A DNA stretch of 64,000 nucleotides from Branchiostoma floridae. Its lineage: Eukaryota > Chordata > Leptocardii > Amphioxiformes > Branchiostomatidae. The notes beneath the pieces were generated by a model that was given only the letters and a program-made list of their open reading frames with translations, was not told the origin of the DNA and did not search any database. Below, one piece after another: positions 1 through 15,000 of this stretch; the stretch's first letter is position 1; each line of letters starts with the position of its first letter. The stretch lies in contig NC_049979.1 of assembly GCF_000003815.2 (NCBI RefSeq), positions 18,645,188-18,709,187 of the forward strand, read 5' to 3'. The position numbers and the translations under genes were made by a program.

Positions 1-59
1 TCATTTAGAATGTCTGACTTGGTCTCTGTTATCCATGTGTAGAGAGAGTTGATCTCCAT
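1..59 (-). CDS. SYNE1: Exon 107: spectrin helix A, cut by the window edge
   Basis: 19 codons and two bases, residues 6264 onward. [19 protein letters not shown] reads in phase 0 after acceptor cttggacag at 60-61 and holds the helix-A Trp. Its donor lies beyond position 1. Confidence 0.8.
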   Translation of the reverse strand, partial: MEINSLYTWITETKSDILN

Positions 60-3000
60 CTGTCCAAGGGAAGGAACAGAACAAGAATGTCATGGCTTGT
101 TTGGAGGAGGGCACTTTAATTTGCAATATCATCACAAACACACATAAATCTAGTGTTTTATTAGTTAGATTTAATTTTTTTATTTATCTATTTAGAATGC
201 AATGGTACATTACACAGACCTATTAGATGAATGTAACTTTCATTTCATGAAGATAATTATGCTTGACTGACCTGAAAGTCCTTCCATTGTGAGTTCTTCT
301 CAATGAGTTCTTGTTCCTTCTGCAGAGCCTGTCCCTCCAGTGTGTGGAGCCTGTCCTTCAGGTCAGACAGCGTCTGCTGTACCACCTGCCTGTTCCTGCT
401 GTCCGCCTCCACCATCAGCTGCTGACAGGCTCGGTTCATCACATACACCTGGTCCTGGAACGCACCGATCTCCTTCCGCAGGGACTGGGGGAAAGCAAGT
501 CTTTGTTTATAATCCTTAAATAGTCTAAACTTAGGGGCTTTCTTCAGCAAGGTTTTACAGAAAGGAATATTAGCACTCTATATGAAGTGTACTTTTTGTA
601 ACATTAACAGGCACTAGTTAGGCAAGACACATGCATGACAATAATGCAAAGTAGAAGAAATGTTAAAAATCATGAAAAGAAATTAGAAATGGTTGCATTC
701 TTTCTGATGGCACTGTTAGATGACATGGTCTTTCCAAAACTCCTGTTCAGATTCTGTAGTTTGGCTGAATCCTATGCAACAACACAGAACAGATTGAGAC
801 TCTCACCTCGTTCTGTGCCAGTTGAGCCTCTGAGTCCTTGGACCAGTCTGAGGTGAAGAGCTTGAGTTCAATGTTGTCCAGCCAGCCTGACACGTCTTCG
901 AGGGCATCCTGGTACTTCTGCTGGAAGTCAATAGCTTCCTCCAGACGAGACTGACTATCTGTCATCTGAGGAATATAGGTTGACAAACCTTCAATAGCAT
1001 TCTCCCAGGATCTCTCAGTAACACAAAAATGTGAGACTTGTGTACAGTTTGTTAGGACAGGTCCATCCATCAAAAACTCATTTCTTTTAATTTTGAAGCA
1101 ATCTGACATAAATCATGTTGAGCTTGAAAGAGAACTCTAGCAGAACTGCACAACATTGGCTGCATCTGCTAGAAAATATTGGGACAACAGTACTACTGTA
1201 TCACCTTCAGTCACTTGTAAACACTTATTTTGTTTGTTTTTTCTGAGTGTTGACCACAAAATTATGACTTAGGTATACTAAATTCTATTCAAATTTTGTT
1301 GGCCAATGTTTGTATCTTCACTGCTTATATTTTAGAATGAATGACATAGGTACATACATTTACATCAAAATTGTACTTTCAAACATTTTCAACAAACTGG
1401 TACATGTACTACAATGTAGTACAGGGTCGAGGTGTACATGTTTTGTACATGTACATTGTAGCTTTTCACTAACAAATTGCAATTGACTGTTGTAAAAAGT
1501 GCCCTTAATAGGTGTTAAGGATTACCTCTGACTGCATGTTCTCCCAACACTTGTGCAGGTCATCCAGGGTGTTCTTCAGCTCCCCCATGTTGGATTCCCC
1601 CTGTCCAGGACTGTCAAAGGAGGGTGGGCGGAACTGGCTCATGGACAGCTTTCTCTGCAGCTGTACCAAAAAAACAGCAAGGTTTAGAACACATGCTTCA
1701 CTGTCAATAAGCTTAAGGGTTCATAATATTAATGGCAGTGACTAATACTGACATAAATAGAAACATAAGGGACCCTTTTTAACGAGAACTTTGTGACAGA
1801 CAGAAGATATTAACCTGAGGTGGTGGTCTGTTCTGCTGGAGAGCCAGCTGCAGCTGCTGTTTCCTCTCCCCGATCTCCTGAGACAGCTCCTCCCACCGCT
1901 GCCTTAGATCCGCCATGTCGGTCTCACTGCCATTGCTGGATCCCATGTCGCTCTCTGTGGAGGACCGCTGTCGGAGGATTCTCTCCCCTTTCTTTGCAAT
2001 GGACTTCAGCAGGTGTTTGTGCTGGGCCAGCTCCTCATCTAGTGCTTTCTGTTGAGAGGTACATTGTATGTACATGCTTTAGTCCACCTGTCTGACTGTG
2101 CCTGCAAGTTATCATGTGGGCCTTAATATTTCACCTAATACTAAAGGTTTTTTTAAAGAATGTACTGCCTTTGTTTGTCATGCAGGCAAGTCAGTAGAAT
2201 AACAGCATTACCTGTTTTTCCTCATAAGTGGGGCTGCCCTCATCCAGTGCGCCCTTCTGTCTCATCAAGGCAGAATGGTGCTCTGGGATTGATGGAAGTG
2301 CGGGTGGAGCTCTTTTAGACCCTGGAGATGTTGGCCTCGCACCTCCTTCTGCACCTGCGACACCTGCTTCATCAACAGGCTTGTCATGGTCACTGCTAAT
2401 CTCCATAGGTGTGTCTGTCATGTCCTGGTCAGCAGAGGTCTGGGCCACAGCAAACATTTGTTCTGGGGAGATTTCTGATGGGGAGTCTGGGGTTGCTGCG
2501 GTAACAGAGATGCTGACTCCCTCCTCCCCTGCTGCGGCACCCTTGCTGTTGGCTATCCAACTCTGCATCTTCTTAACGCGCGACTGAGGATCAAGAAACA
2601 CCAAATAGACACAGTCAGCACTAGATTCTCTGAGCCTAAGATTGATGACCAATTGATTACCAAAGTAGCTAGTCGATCAATCAATCAATCAATGAAACAA
2701 ACAGTTGGCAAGAATCAATCAAACAATCAATGATTCTACCAGGCAACAAGCATAATTTACCTTCAATACCAAATTCATAAAAAATTGTCATACATGGAAA
2801 AATGTATCAAATACAGTCCTGACCTGGTATTCCTCCAGTTCTTTCTCCCTCTGCTCACAGGCCTCAGCAGCCTCACTGATGTTGTCTTCCCTTTTGGTGA
2901 GGGCCTCCTGTAGATCAGCCATGTCTCTCTGTAGGTTGTTGAGCTGTGAGAACATCAGCTCCGCCTGAAAGGATTGTGTACTGTTATCATTACTGTGGCA

Positions 3001-6000
3001 TGATAAACAAGGTGGTGTTTATCTGGACTCTGTCAATGTAACATTGTACACATGTAGCAGAGTGGAAAAAGTAAAACAACGCTATGATGGCCATGGCAAA
3101 GGAAAAAGCTACAGTAAGGTTAAGAGTACCTGTGCAGGCGGCTCCTTCTCTACTAGATCACTGCAGCGGTCCTGGAGCTCAGGAAGCCGAATAAGACGGT
3201 CCTCCAGATCTGATTGCAGGCGCTGCAGAGGAACAGGTGTTGTATTATATATACATGTATCCACATACATATAATAATCATAAAAAAAGTTGTATTTGCC
3301 CTACAAAGTGCCTAGTAGTCTAAAAGTCATCTTTGTTTATGTGGTTACATAGTCTTGTTTGAGTTGTATCGATCCTGACAAGTCTTCGTCATCATAAAAC
3401 CTAGTCAAAATGGAGTTTCAAGTGTAACAGTGGGGGTTACTACTATGCCAATTGGCTGGTAAGCCTTTCATAGCACAGCGGTTAGCACTGCTTGGTTTGT
3501 CTGTTTCTACTCCTTTCTTACACAAGGTTCTTGAAGGCCAAAAAATAATGCCATGTGAATTTTTGTTGACAACAAACAAAACGTCTTCTAGAGGACAGCA
3601 GTGTAACATGACCCAAAGGACAAGGTCACACATTCAAGTTTAAATACAAGCTGATAGTCAACAAAAATGTACCTAAAAATCAGAGGCACCCTCCCACGGC
3701 CCCTCAGGTAAGTCTGGTTGTGCTAACCTTTGACCAGGTGTGCAGGTCTGGATTTAGCAGTAAAACACCCCAACACCAAAGTCAAGGTAGACTGAACAGA
3801 GACAATACTCAAGAGACAAAAGGGGTAACTGGGGGTCATTGGCTAAAGAATGTGACTTAATTAATTTAAGACCTGAAAACAAGTGCTCAAATTAAGGCTG
3901 CCCACATGTCATAGTCTGCATGTCAATCCAAATTGTACAGAAAGATAGGCCTGGAATATTTAGCAGGTCTATCAAAACAAGGGACAAAGGGACTTGTCTT
4001 TACACGTTACTTGGAGCGTAAGCATGAGTCGGAGCAAACTCTTCCACATCAATAAACACAGATCAAGGCACATGACTAGACTCAAAACAAATGGCTTGTA
4101 GACATGTGGGCAGGGGCCAGATTCCATAAATAACATGCACACCCAAACCTGGCCTGGGTCCAAAAAATGTCATGTAAACAACATGCAGGACAAACACCAC
4201 TTACCAAGTGTGTCTGCTAGATTGTCTTTTTCAACCATGTACAACTGACATTTCTATTTCTTAAATCACAATATCCCATAGTCTAACTAATGGTTTGAAT
4301 ATTTGGGCATGGCATTTGATACCCTAGGGTGGGTGTGTTCCTAACATGTGCCAAGCTGGTTGGGATATTTTTACCCATATATGTCAGACATGTGCAGTAT
4401 GCCCATAACAAGCCCCATGACACCACCTCTAAGTGTGGTAAACACTGGACAGTTTGTAAAATGAGATGATGTCCACTTGGGAGAGGTCAATGCTTGGGAG
4501 CAATATGGGGGCAGATGTTACAAGGCCATGCTTCTATTCTATATAATAGTAAATGTAGATATAGACCTGCTACATCCCAAATCTTAAATGATTGCTTCTC
4601 AAATTCCTAAGGACTAAGTATATTAGACTTCAGTAGGAATATCTATGAAATCCTTCCCAAACAACCTGTTGCTCAAAGATGCTTGTAGCATGTTTGCAAA
4701 AGGGTACAGTAATTATTACTAGGCCCATTATTCTTGGCCCTCCATGTGGTGTTTTGAAATGTGGCCTGTTGGCTCATGAATAATTAAGTGCCAAACACAA
4801 ATGCAACCTTCTGCAGTCCTGGATATCAGAAATTCCCCATGTTGTGAGATAAAATACTTCTCTGATACTACAGCCTATAGTCCGTTTACCTTGTTTTCTT
4901 CCAGCTGCTCATCGAGAGCTTCCCTGTCACTAGCAGTGATGAAGTCAATGGAAGACTGAACCCGTGCACCAGTGACCCAGGTGTGGAGCGCCTGCATCTC
5001 AGCCTGGTAGGCTGACAGGGCCTCCTGGTGGGCTCGCTGCTGCTCAAGTCTCTCCTGGAGTGAGGAAAAAAATAGTTGCTATCCTGTAAACTTGACAATG
5101 CTGTAACATACATTGTATGTTATACATTGTATGTTATAAAGACACCTTAATTTCAAGTATCCTCCTTCAAGTGATGCCTTAAAAGGTTGCTTTGTACATG
5201 TACCCCAGAAGTGCTTCATAGATGTTCAACTTCTTTTTTGACACACACGAATGTAGCTCAATGTGGTAGCTGACAATCACATATTAATTAAAGAGTGCCA
5301 CAACAACATAACACAGTACCAAAACATACCTTGTTAAGGAATGGAAAACAGTCTGACGGAAACTCCATTTAGACTTCTCCATGATGTACCATTGTAACAT
5401 GTAACATGTCAGAAGGGCACCATTTTGCTGAATACCCGTGATGCCACTAATGTGTAGTTATCTAGTGTAATTACCTATTCATAGATAATGATATGTATTC
5501 AGTACTTGCTGCTTTCCCTAAATGCACTTGAATGATCAATGCCTGCCTGGTAGCTACAATGCACTCCACTTTCAACTACAGCATTTAGGGAGAACCTCAA
5601 AACATTTGTGGTACTACCACGTTACCTGACACATTAATATTTAATGTCCTTGCAACCAATTTGTTGTTTAGAATCACCAAAGGTAAGCAATTTTGAGGAG
5701 GGAAGTAACATTATATTTAAAGACGAAAAGACATTCATCAAATTTATGATATTTCCCTAGGAAATTATGGATTAAATATTCCATTCATCTGGAAAAATTC
5801 TGTTCACAAATCAGTAACAATTAAGGTGTCCCCTCAAGATATTCCTTGGGAAAAAGAAAATGTGCGGAAATGTTTGCGGTGGTTTGATATTTGCGGTTTT
5901 AGCGGTGACCACTTCTCCGCGAACTTAAAACCACCACGAACATTTTTCCATTATAGTATGAGACTGCAGTCTATGGCACTACCACGAACTTAAAATCACA

Positions 6001-9000
6001 GCGAATACTCCGTTTTCCCGCTACCGCGAAAGTAAATCCCCACAAACTTAAATGCATTTACAGTACTGTAGTTTCTGTACCATTTAAACAGTTTACCTCT
6101 ATTTCCTTTTGCTTGGCAGTGGCTTGGTCTTTCAGAGAAGCTAGTCTGAGGTTAAGGTCAGAGGTCGTGACCTGGACATTCCCCTCCATCTCTGTTGACT
6201 GTGTGGACTGGGCTGCCTGCTGACCCCTCTCCTCAACCTTCTTCACTCCTTCCCTCAGCTGGGACAACTCAGCCAGGACAAACTGTGGTGGAAACAAGGT
6301 CATTTATTTCTCTGTGTTCAGTTATTTTTCAGGTCTATAGTATCTGGGTGGGAAAACCATGATGATACTACAGTATTATACAGCAATCTCAAGGTGTAAA
6401 TGATGAAAATTTCATGGTGGTGTTAATGTCCACAGTTTTTGCATTGCCAGTTTACCACAAACTTAAGACTGTCGCCAACATTTTTCGATGGAGTGCATGG
6501 TGTTACTTCGGACTTATAACCACCGCGAACAGTCCTTTTTCCCCTTCTGCAAAATTAAATCCCCACAAATTTGAATGCATTTAAAGTACTTTTTCACAGA
6601 CTATAGGCTGGTCTCCTATATTTGCTAGTTCAAGACTGCCTTATTTATTAGATTTCTTCCAGTAACCAAGCAAGACAACAAACCTGAACATCTATCAGCT
6701 GGTTCTCTAAGTCCTCCCCGTCCACCAGTACAGCGTCCAGCTGTGTCTGCGTGGTGTCCACAGCGGTGGTGACCTCTGACACGGCCTGTTGGTACTCCTC
6801 CTGGTGCTGAAGGGCCTGTAGAAGCTGCTGCTCTCGGGAGGAAACCTGCAGAACAGGAGTTAACATGTCCAAATCAGACTGGAGAAGTCAAACAGAAATA
6901 ACCCTGCCAGGACAAAACTCTGAATGTTAGCTTTATTTTGCTCAATGCACATACTTTCCAATAAGCAGCAAAAGAAACAATGGCAACATTAATTAAAAGC
7001 CACAAGCACCAGGAGCAACAAGTACCAACGACAAGTCACCTCTGACCAGATTTCATTACAATATCAATAAACAGCTTAGTATAAATTACTTTGGAGTAAC
7101 ACTTGCCAGGTGCTATTGTTCACCTGCTGGTTACATGATATCTGAGAAGACAGTGAAAGTATAGAAAGGGCAAGTTGAACTACTTTAAGCTTGATCTTAT
7201 AACAATGGTTCTGCAGAGAAATAATAGATATCCCACCTGTTCATGTAGACTGCTCCAGGATTTGTTGAGCTGATCCAGCTCAGGATCCCCAGTACTGAGG
7301 GCAGTTTCTGACCCGAACTCAACTGGAAGGGACATCATGTACTCGGCACCTGATTGGTCCAACTCTTGCACTGTCAGGTCGCTCTGTGAAGACGTGACTG
7401 ACGCGGCAGTGCTGGGCAGGGAGCCAGGGGCAAGTTCACCCGGCAGACCGTATGCCTGATAAAAATACAACTACAAGGTCATCTCACATTAAGATAGGTG
7501 TAATCCATGGAAACACTCATCATCATCATCACTAAGAAACACTATTTCTTCATATTACGATTCATTTCCAAAATTTCTCTAACATAACTTGCAGGGATAT
7601 CAAAAACTATAAAGAGCCCCTCTTGCAACACCTAATCATTACTCTGATAAATTCAAGCCGTAGCAACTGTATTGTGATTTGAAAACTGGTTAGACAGGTC
7701 AATGATTCTCACTTATTAGATCAATGCCAGCTCTAAAAATGTGTTTAACTGTGGCTTTTGTAGCAGAGCTACAAATACATGGGATTACAAAATAACACAA
7801 AGAACATACACAATACGAGACCACATTGATACTATATTGAATAGATTTAAGCTAGTTGTAAGGTTCCTGAAGACAGTAAAGATCATCCCTCCTACCAAGG
7901 AAAGGTCATGTGCAGCCAATGGTCTATAATGGCATGTTTATCACTTCACTTCATTTGTGTAGGACTAACAATACATTTAGTAACAATACATTGCATTGTT
8001 TGCTTTTACAGGTTGAGTCATGACATACAGTGTCTGCATTTATTCAATACATGTATAATAAAGCTATTGTAAATCTCTTGTTGCAAATGACTTTTTAACA
8101 CCACAAAATGACTTTTCACACCACAAGAATAGTCAATTTTTAAAAATCTTCATCTCTTTTGAAAAAAAGGTGCTATTTAATAAATCATTATGGCACACAG
8201 CATATATATAATTAGTTTTCACTAACAGGACACCAATAGGTTTGCTGAGAGAGTTAGTAATGACCTGTAGCCTCCTGCCCAGCAGCATGTCATGCCTGGC
8301 CTGGTCCCAGGTGTGCGGCTGCCTGACCTGTGGCATGGGGGAGGACGTCACACTCGCACCACTGCTCATCCCACTGTCCTTTCCTCTCTCCTCAGGCTCA
8401 AAGGACTGTGGGGCGTGATATGAGTGGGGGTCAAATCAGTGTATGTGGTGCAGTGAGATCATGAAACGTGCCGTGAACAGGGTGATGGACAGAGTCGTTC
8501 TTACCAACACTCGTGCTTTATGATTACTATCAATCCTTACATTTTTAAAAACTTCTGTTAACATGTGCTCTAGGATGGATCTTTTCAGAAGGAATCCAGC
8601 AGAACTTTGAAACAAGGAACACATCGAGAAAATATTAAGAAATCTAAAGGAAAGAGGGAGAATGAGTTTGAGGTTCAACCATCTGATGACATTACTCACC
8701 AAGGAGAGAGGAAAGGCAGCTTGGCAGTGGAGAGTCTAGGAGGGTGATAAGTCCATTTACAAATTAAAGAAAAGGAACTTAAAGGTCATAAAAGTATACG
8801 CAGATGGACTATTCATAATTTGCATCTTGTAGAGAATACCTGGAAGCAGAAGCCGGGCACTAACACATAACAAGTACACGGAGGCCACAAAAGTGGTTAG
8901 TGCCAACAATGATGAGTAAATGAAAAACAAAAACAAAACAAAGTGGTCAGAAATAGCACATAGAACACTTCCTCCACTCCCCCCACAGGTCTCTTCAGGT

Positions 9001-12000
9001 CCATACCTGAGTTGAGCTCCTGTCTTCGCTGGCTATTGACCCCGACCTGACCCTGTTTATCAGCACATCAATGGACATGTCCTTGTCCTGCAGGGGTCCT
9101 TGTATGGCCAGTTGCTGTCGACGTTCAATCAAACTGGCCAGCTGGTTCTGGTAGCTCCTTACCTGGGCAACTAGAGCCTAGGGAAGAGCAGAACAGAAGA
9201 CATCAGGGTAATATCAAATAACCCGGTCATACACATGGAGTTTCTTGTATTCTATAAACCAAGGTCAATTTGAATTTGGAATGTTCAGTTTATTTGGAAT
9301 GACACACAGCGGTCTTGAAATTGGGAAAATAGCATTTAAAATTCTAAGTGAGGTAAGGGATGACATTTCAACAGATATCAATACTTAATCACATTAAAAA
9401 AATATCATCCTTGAACCGAGTGACAGATGTAATAAAAAGCAATGTTACCTGGTTCTGTGCAATGTGCTTCTTCAGGTCTTCTACAGTTGCCCCTGCAGGG
9501 GCCATTTCTTCCATCTGCTTCTGGGCCTCCTCTATGGCACCCGTCAGCTGCTGTACCTGTGCCTCATGATGCAGCTCCTGGCTCACAGCCTCCTGTAGTG
9601 GGAAACACACATGGTAAGTTACCTTAAACTCCTTAGAGGAGAGGATTGAAATCAGTTAACACATGTTAAGAAGCAATAAAAGGGCGACATTGCCTGACCT
9701 TGATGGCTTGGTTCTGTCTGACAGCGGCATAGTGCAGGATTGCCACCTCCCCCTGTAGGGTCTGTGCATTCTGACACGCCGGCATGTCTGCAGCCTGCAC
9801 CTTCAGTCTCTGCCTCCTCTCCAGCAGGACTGACATCTCAGCACGGTGGGCCTCAATGTCCTTTAGGAGTGCCTGTAAGGGACAGATGGAAGCTTTTACT
9901 GTGACCTGTTCTATCATTGGCGACCACTGCTGGGAGACCAGACATACAAGTTTGTTACTTTGTTCCTGAGCAGCATATCATTTTTGATAAAAATATTATC
10001 AAGGAGACTAAACGAATAATGCCAGTACTGCCATTACTACTTCATATAAAGTGAACACATACATAAAATGGGTTCAATGTAGAAAGATGCCAGATCTACT
10101 GTAAATTTGTTCCATACCTCCTGTGCTGCTAATCTCTCCTTGAGAGGAAGCTGCTGAAACTCTGGAGAGGCCAACTTAGCCTGGGACTCCTCCATCTTAG
10201 CCTGGAGCTGCTCAACTGCTGCTTCAAAGTCTTGGACTTCATCTTCATGGGTTACAAGTGAAGGATATAGTGTAAGTCTTTGTTTAATATACATTTGGTG
10301 CAAATACGACCACTATCATTATGTCATAGCAATATTCTTGATTCCATGTCCATAAAAAGTTAATACATATTCTTGACATGCTTGATACAGGGTTGTAACA
10401 AAATGAACTGCGAGAAACTGCCATGACAATTATGACACCTTTACCTGTGGCTTCTGTCAGCTGCTTGAGGTTCTGGTTAGCTGCGACCTTGACCTGACTG
10501 GTCCTGTCGCTGACATCTGACAGCCGCGGCAGGAGGGGAGACACGTTACACAGCTGGCTCAGCTGGTGCATCTTCTCTCGCATTATCTGTACATGGGGCT
10601 GGCTTTCCTCTCCCTGATCAAGGATATCCTGTACAAAGTAGCAAAATGATACACATTCAACTGACTGTTGTTGTCAGCTATATGGAGAGTAATAGAAGAG
10701 TAAGAGCATAAACATTTTTTAATGTGTAAAAATTGAACTTTCACCGTGTTTCAACCCAAGTAATCTTATGAACTTGCTCTCACCTTGTGCTCTTGCTGTT
10801 GCTGGCACACCTTGTCATAGCTGTCCAAGGTGATGCCAGGTCTGACCAGCTCCTCCCCTTTCTCCAGCCATTCACTGACCTGCTTCTCAGCTTCCTCAAA
10901 CTCTGCCAGCAGGTCAGCTGCCTCGTCCAGGTTCCCTTTCTTTGACTTGGACTTAGCCTGAAGAGGGCAGATCATGGTTGGGAAAACAGTGTCATTGGGC
11001 GACTCAGATATGAAATGGTCCTAATGAGGTTAATAAGTTTTGTAGCTGAACGATTCCAACACTATTTCAGATAAAAGTTACTTATCAAGTAAGAATTTTT
11101 GCTGTAAAGGAGATCTTGCAAATGATTCATACCTCCAAACTTGAGAAATGTTCATTCAGGGGGCCAATGATGCTTGACAGTCTTTCTTTCTCCTGAGGAT
11201 CGTTGGTGTCATCTGACAGATGTTTGGCTCTCTCATTTAGTGAGTCAAGTCTCTCGCGTAGCTGTTCCAGTGCAGTGCACATTTCCTGAATAGCACATAG
11301 ATCACAAGTTTAGCGACTGAAAAATTGTTCTCACTAAAAATCTATGATCTAATTAGAAAACTCTGGGACTGCCTACTATTTACAATCAGACAATCTGAAT
11401 TGGCTTAAAGTTTAGATACCATTCTTAGTTACTTAAAAACAATAGGAAGTCTTTTTAGAAGGTAGGAAGTCTTGGCTCAAAAAGGCTGCAAGTCTACCCA
11501 CCTGGTGACCCTCCTTGTCCTTGTTGATGTCCATGATAGGCTGGCTGACTTGCTTCTCCAGCTCCACCAGAGAAGACTTGACTTCCTTCATGTCCTGCTG
11601 GAACTCCTCACGGACAGCCTTGGCCATCTCCAGATGTTCACTGCTCCGGGCGAGCTCTTCCTCAACCTGACACAGGTACACTTTCACCATGATTACAGGC
11701 TCAGATAGGGGATCCAACTAAGGTAACTTTATGACAGTCTCATGTACAACTGTACCTTTTACCTTGCATAGGGAAGAAGAAGCTTCAAATGTTCAAAAGA
11801 ACGTTCTGGGATTAAATTAAGACCAATCTTGTTCACAAACCATCAATCCACTCTAAAGATTTCTTCCCTCTTCGTCAAATGAAACCCATTTCTTTTGAAA
11901 TGCAATAAAACATGGACAATACTTTTGAATGCAATAACATTCCAGGAGCCCCTTGAATGTTCCAGACAAGTCTAATGTATGTTAGATTATACTAGATCAC

Positions 12001-15000
12001 AATTGATGAAGAAGTGAGGAATAAAGTGCTGACAGCAGCATCCTGCCTTACCTCCTCCTCAGCCAGTGTCAGCTCCTGTATCTGCTGGGACATCTCCGGT
12101 GGCAGGTCACCCTCCTTGTACTTCTCCTTCTTCTGGCCAATCAGCTGTTTCACCTCCTGTAGTCGGGATGTCAGCTGGCTCTTCAGTTCCTAATAATTAG
12201 GAAGCAGACATGAGAATTTCAGTTACACATAAAATCAAATGTATCGGAATTTCATTGAACAAGATTTAGTGCATATCACAAAAATGATGCAATTCCCACA
12301 ATAAGGTAAATCTTTTACATTAAATACTAGTACACTGAACTTGTGTCTATTAAGACACATATCTAACCTAGTTCCTTTTGGTGACCCGAAGTTTAGAATG
12401 CTTGTCAGGAACTTGGTATGTAGGCCAAGACTATACAAACAACATCCTTCAACATGTATGCAATGCTTAACTACCACTACGTTGTAAATGAAAGCTAACA
12501 GTCACAATTTGTAGGAATTAGTAAAGACAAGGCTATAACCATTTATACTCACCGCTTGTCTGTCCAGCTTGCCCTGTACTTCTCCAGCTGAAGGTCCAAG
12601 CCCCTCCACTTCTGCCAGCTCTAACCTGGCACCCTGTATCCAGGAGATGGTCTCTCCCAACTCTCCCTGGAGCTGTTCTCTGTCTGACAGCTCCTCCTGT
12701 ACAGCTTGCTGGTACTGCAGGGTCTGCTGGGTTAGGCTAGAGATGCAAAACATATTGCCTTAACAATAAAATAAGGGATTTCTTTTTATAACATTTTTGT
12801 TGCACGAAGTTGAGTGTACGTATAATAAGTGTCTGTAGAATTTTACTGGTTAAAACTTTCATTCTAAAAAATATAACTGTACAATAACATATGCTGTACC
12901 AAGCTCAAGTTCATACTGCACTACAAGTATGTGTATGATCACACAGCTTGAGTAGATAAGCAATACCTGCTAAGTCTGTGCTGCAGCTGCCGAACCTCCT
13001 GACTGACAGCCTGAGCTGCATCGCTCTCAGGGTCAAGTTTACTGATAATGGCCTGTGCAGCTTGGCCTGCCTCCATGAGGGATGAGTCCACTGTTTCAAG
13101 ATCTTCACATAGGGACTGTGAAAAAAGATAAATGTCACCTGTCTGATATCTACATGTACACATGACGTTATTGGCCATATCTGACAAGTACTTATGTGTG
13201 GTGTGTCGATTATTTCTCAAATACTAAGTGCAGGAATCATTTTATAAACTGTTACCTTAGTGTCCTGTGCCCTGGCTTTAAGTAGCTCCATGCCTGCTGT
13301 CTCCACCTGGTCCTGAGGAAGGCCGTCCTGCAGCTGCTGCAGGCTGGAGCTGATGGCATCCACCTGTTCCTGGTGAACCTGCCACTGAGCACGGTTCTCA
13401 TCCAGAATCACCTGCTGCTCTGTAGCTGCACGCTGGAGGGATGCCCACCTGTGTGGTGTGAATGACATTCAACTTACTGTATATAAGCCATAAAACGTTA
13501 CATCATTTGTTTCTGATCTTGCTAAAGTATCTAATAGTTTATATGTAAATCAGATACAGAAGTGCTCAGAGATTGAAATCTGCAGTTGATATTGGCTCCA
13601 AGAATGTATTCCTCTACAAATTTCAGTGTCAGATTATTAGATATGTAAACTTACCTTTCATTGAGCTGACCGAGTGCCCTGCTGATGGCAGTCTTGGTTC
13701 TGTAGTCTGCCTCGCCCTCTAGCTGCCTGGCCTTGTCCTGCAGGGCTGATAACTGCACAGCACAGCTTGGGAAGGTGGATACTGCAGCCTGTGGTTTAAG
13801 ATAACATGCATGTTAGACACACTCGTATCTCATATCTGCTATACTTGGCTCTGATTTTTGAGAGTTGGACTTGTCATTCAATAGACAGTACTAACTGTAT
13901 TTTACCAATGAGATGGAAATGGAACGTAGTCTCACCTAACATTTAAGTTTATAAAACAATACTAAGACATCATGATACTTCAAGAATAACTCCCATCTAC
14001 CATGTAGTTTTTCCTTTATCGATTACAGTAGCCATACACATACCTGGTGTTCCTGTAGCCTGTCCTGTGCAGCCTGTAGACTGGTGGGCATACTGGTGTC
14101 CACAGCATGGCACTTCTCCTCTGTCTGCTCCTCCAGCTCAGACACCTGCACAGTGCAGATGGCACAGGGTCAGGTTGGGGATGGCAGGAGAAATTATGCT
14201 TACTTGCAATGCTTTCACAATTAATGCATGAGGTATACAGCAGATGTGAAATGATGTTTGTATTCCCATTAGAAGTAAACAAGGATGCATGTACAGGATA
14301 AGTACCCGTAGTAAAATTTTACCAGTTACAGTACAATAAATATATTAAAATGGTTACTTGACAATAAGTGCTGAAGAAAAAAATTTTGTGCTTTAAAAAT
14401 CTTGAGCTTTTGATTCGACAGTATTATCCATACCTCTTCCAACGTTTGCTGGAACTCCTGCCACTTTTCCGATGCCCTACTTAAGATCCTGTCCCTATTC
14501 TTGGCCCCTTCCTCTGCAGCAGTGAGTCTGCTCTGCATGGCCTGCAGGGACCGGAGCACCTCCTGCATGGAGTCCTCCTGTAACATGGGCATCATCTGTT
14601 TGGCCAGGTCCTGCATCTCAGTCAGCTGGTCTTGGTGGGCGGTGGTGTCAGCAAAGAAATCCTGCACAAAAAACATGACAGATTCACAACTCCCATATAG
14701 CCTAAAAAGGTTAGAAAGCAGATCGGACGTTACAACATGAAAGCATTAATCCATCCTTTACTTGAAAATTTGAAAAAAAAAAGAAAAAGATATGGCACAA
14801 CAGGGTTCAAACTACCTGGTTGCCCAGTTGCACTGCACAACCAGATCTAGTTTGAGCTTAGTTTCAGGATGCATACTGCTCTACCTAGTTTCCAGGTGAG
14901 ACTGCTGGTGTCATGCCAGTGGTCTAACGATGTGTGCACCAAGGACCACAATCAACATTGCAACATGATCAGGGCTCAGCAAGGAGAATGGAATATTGAG

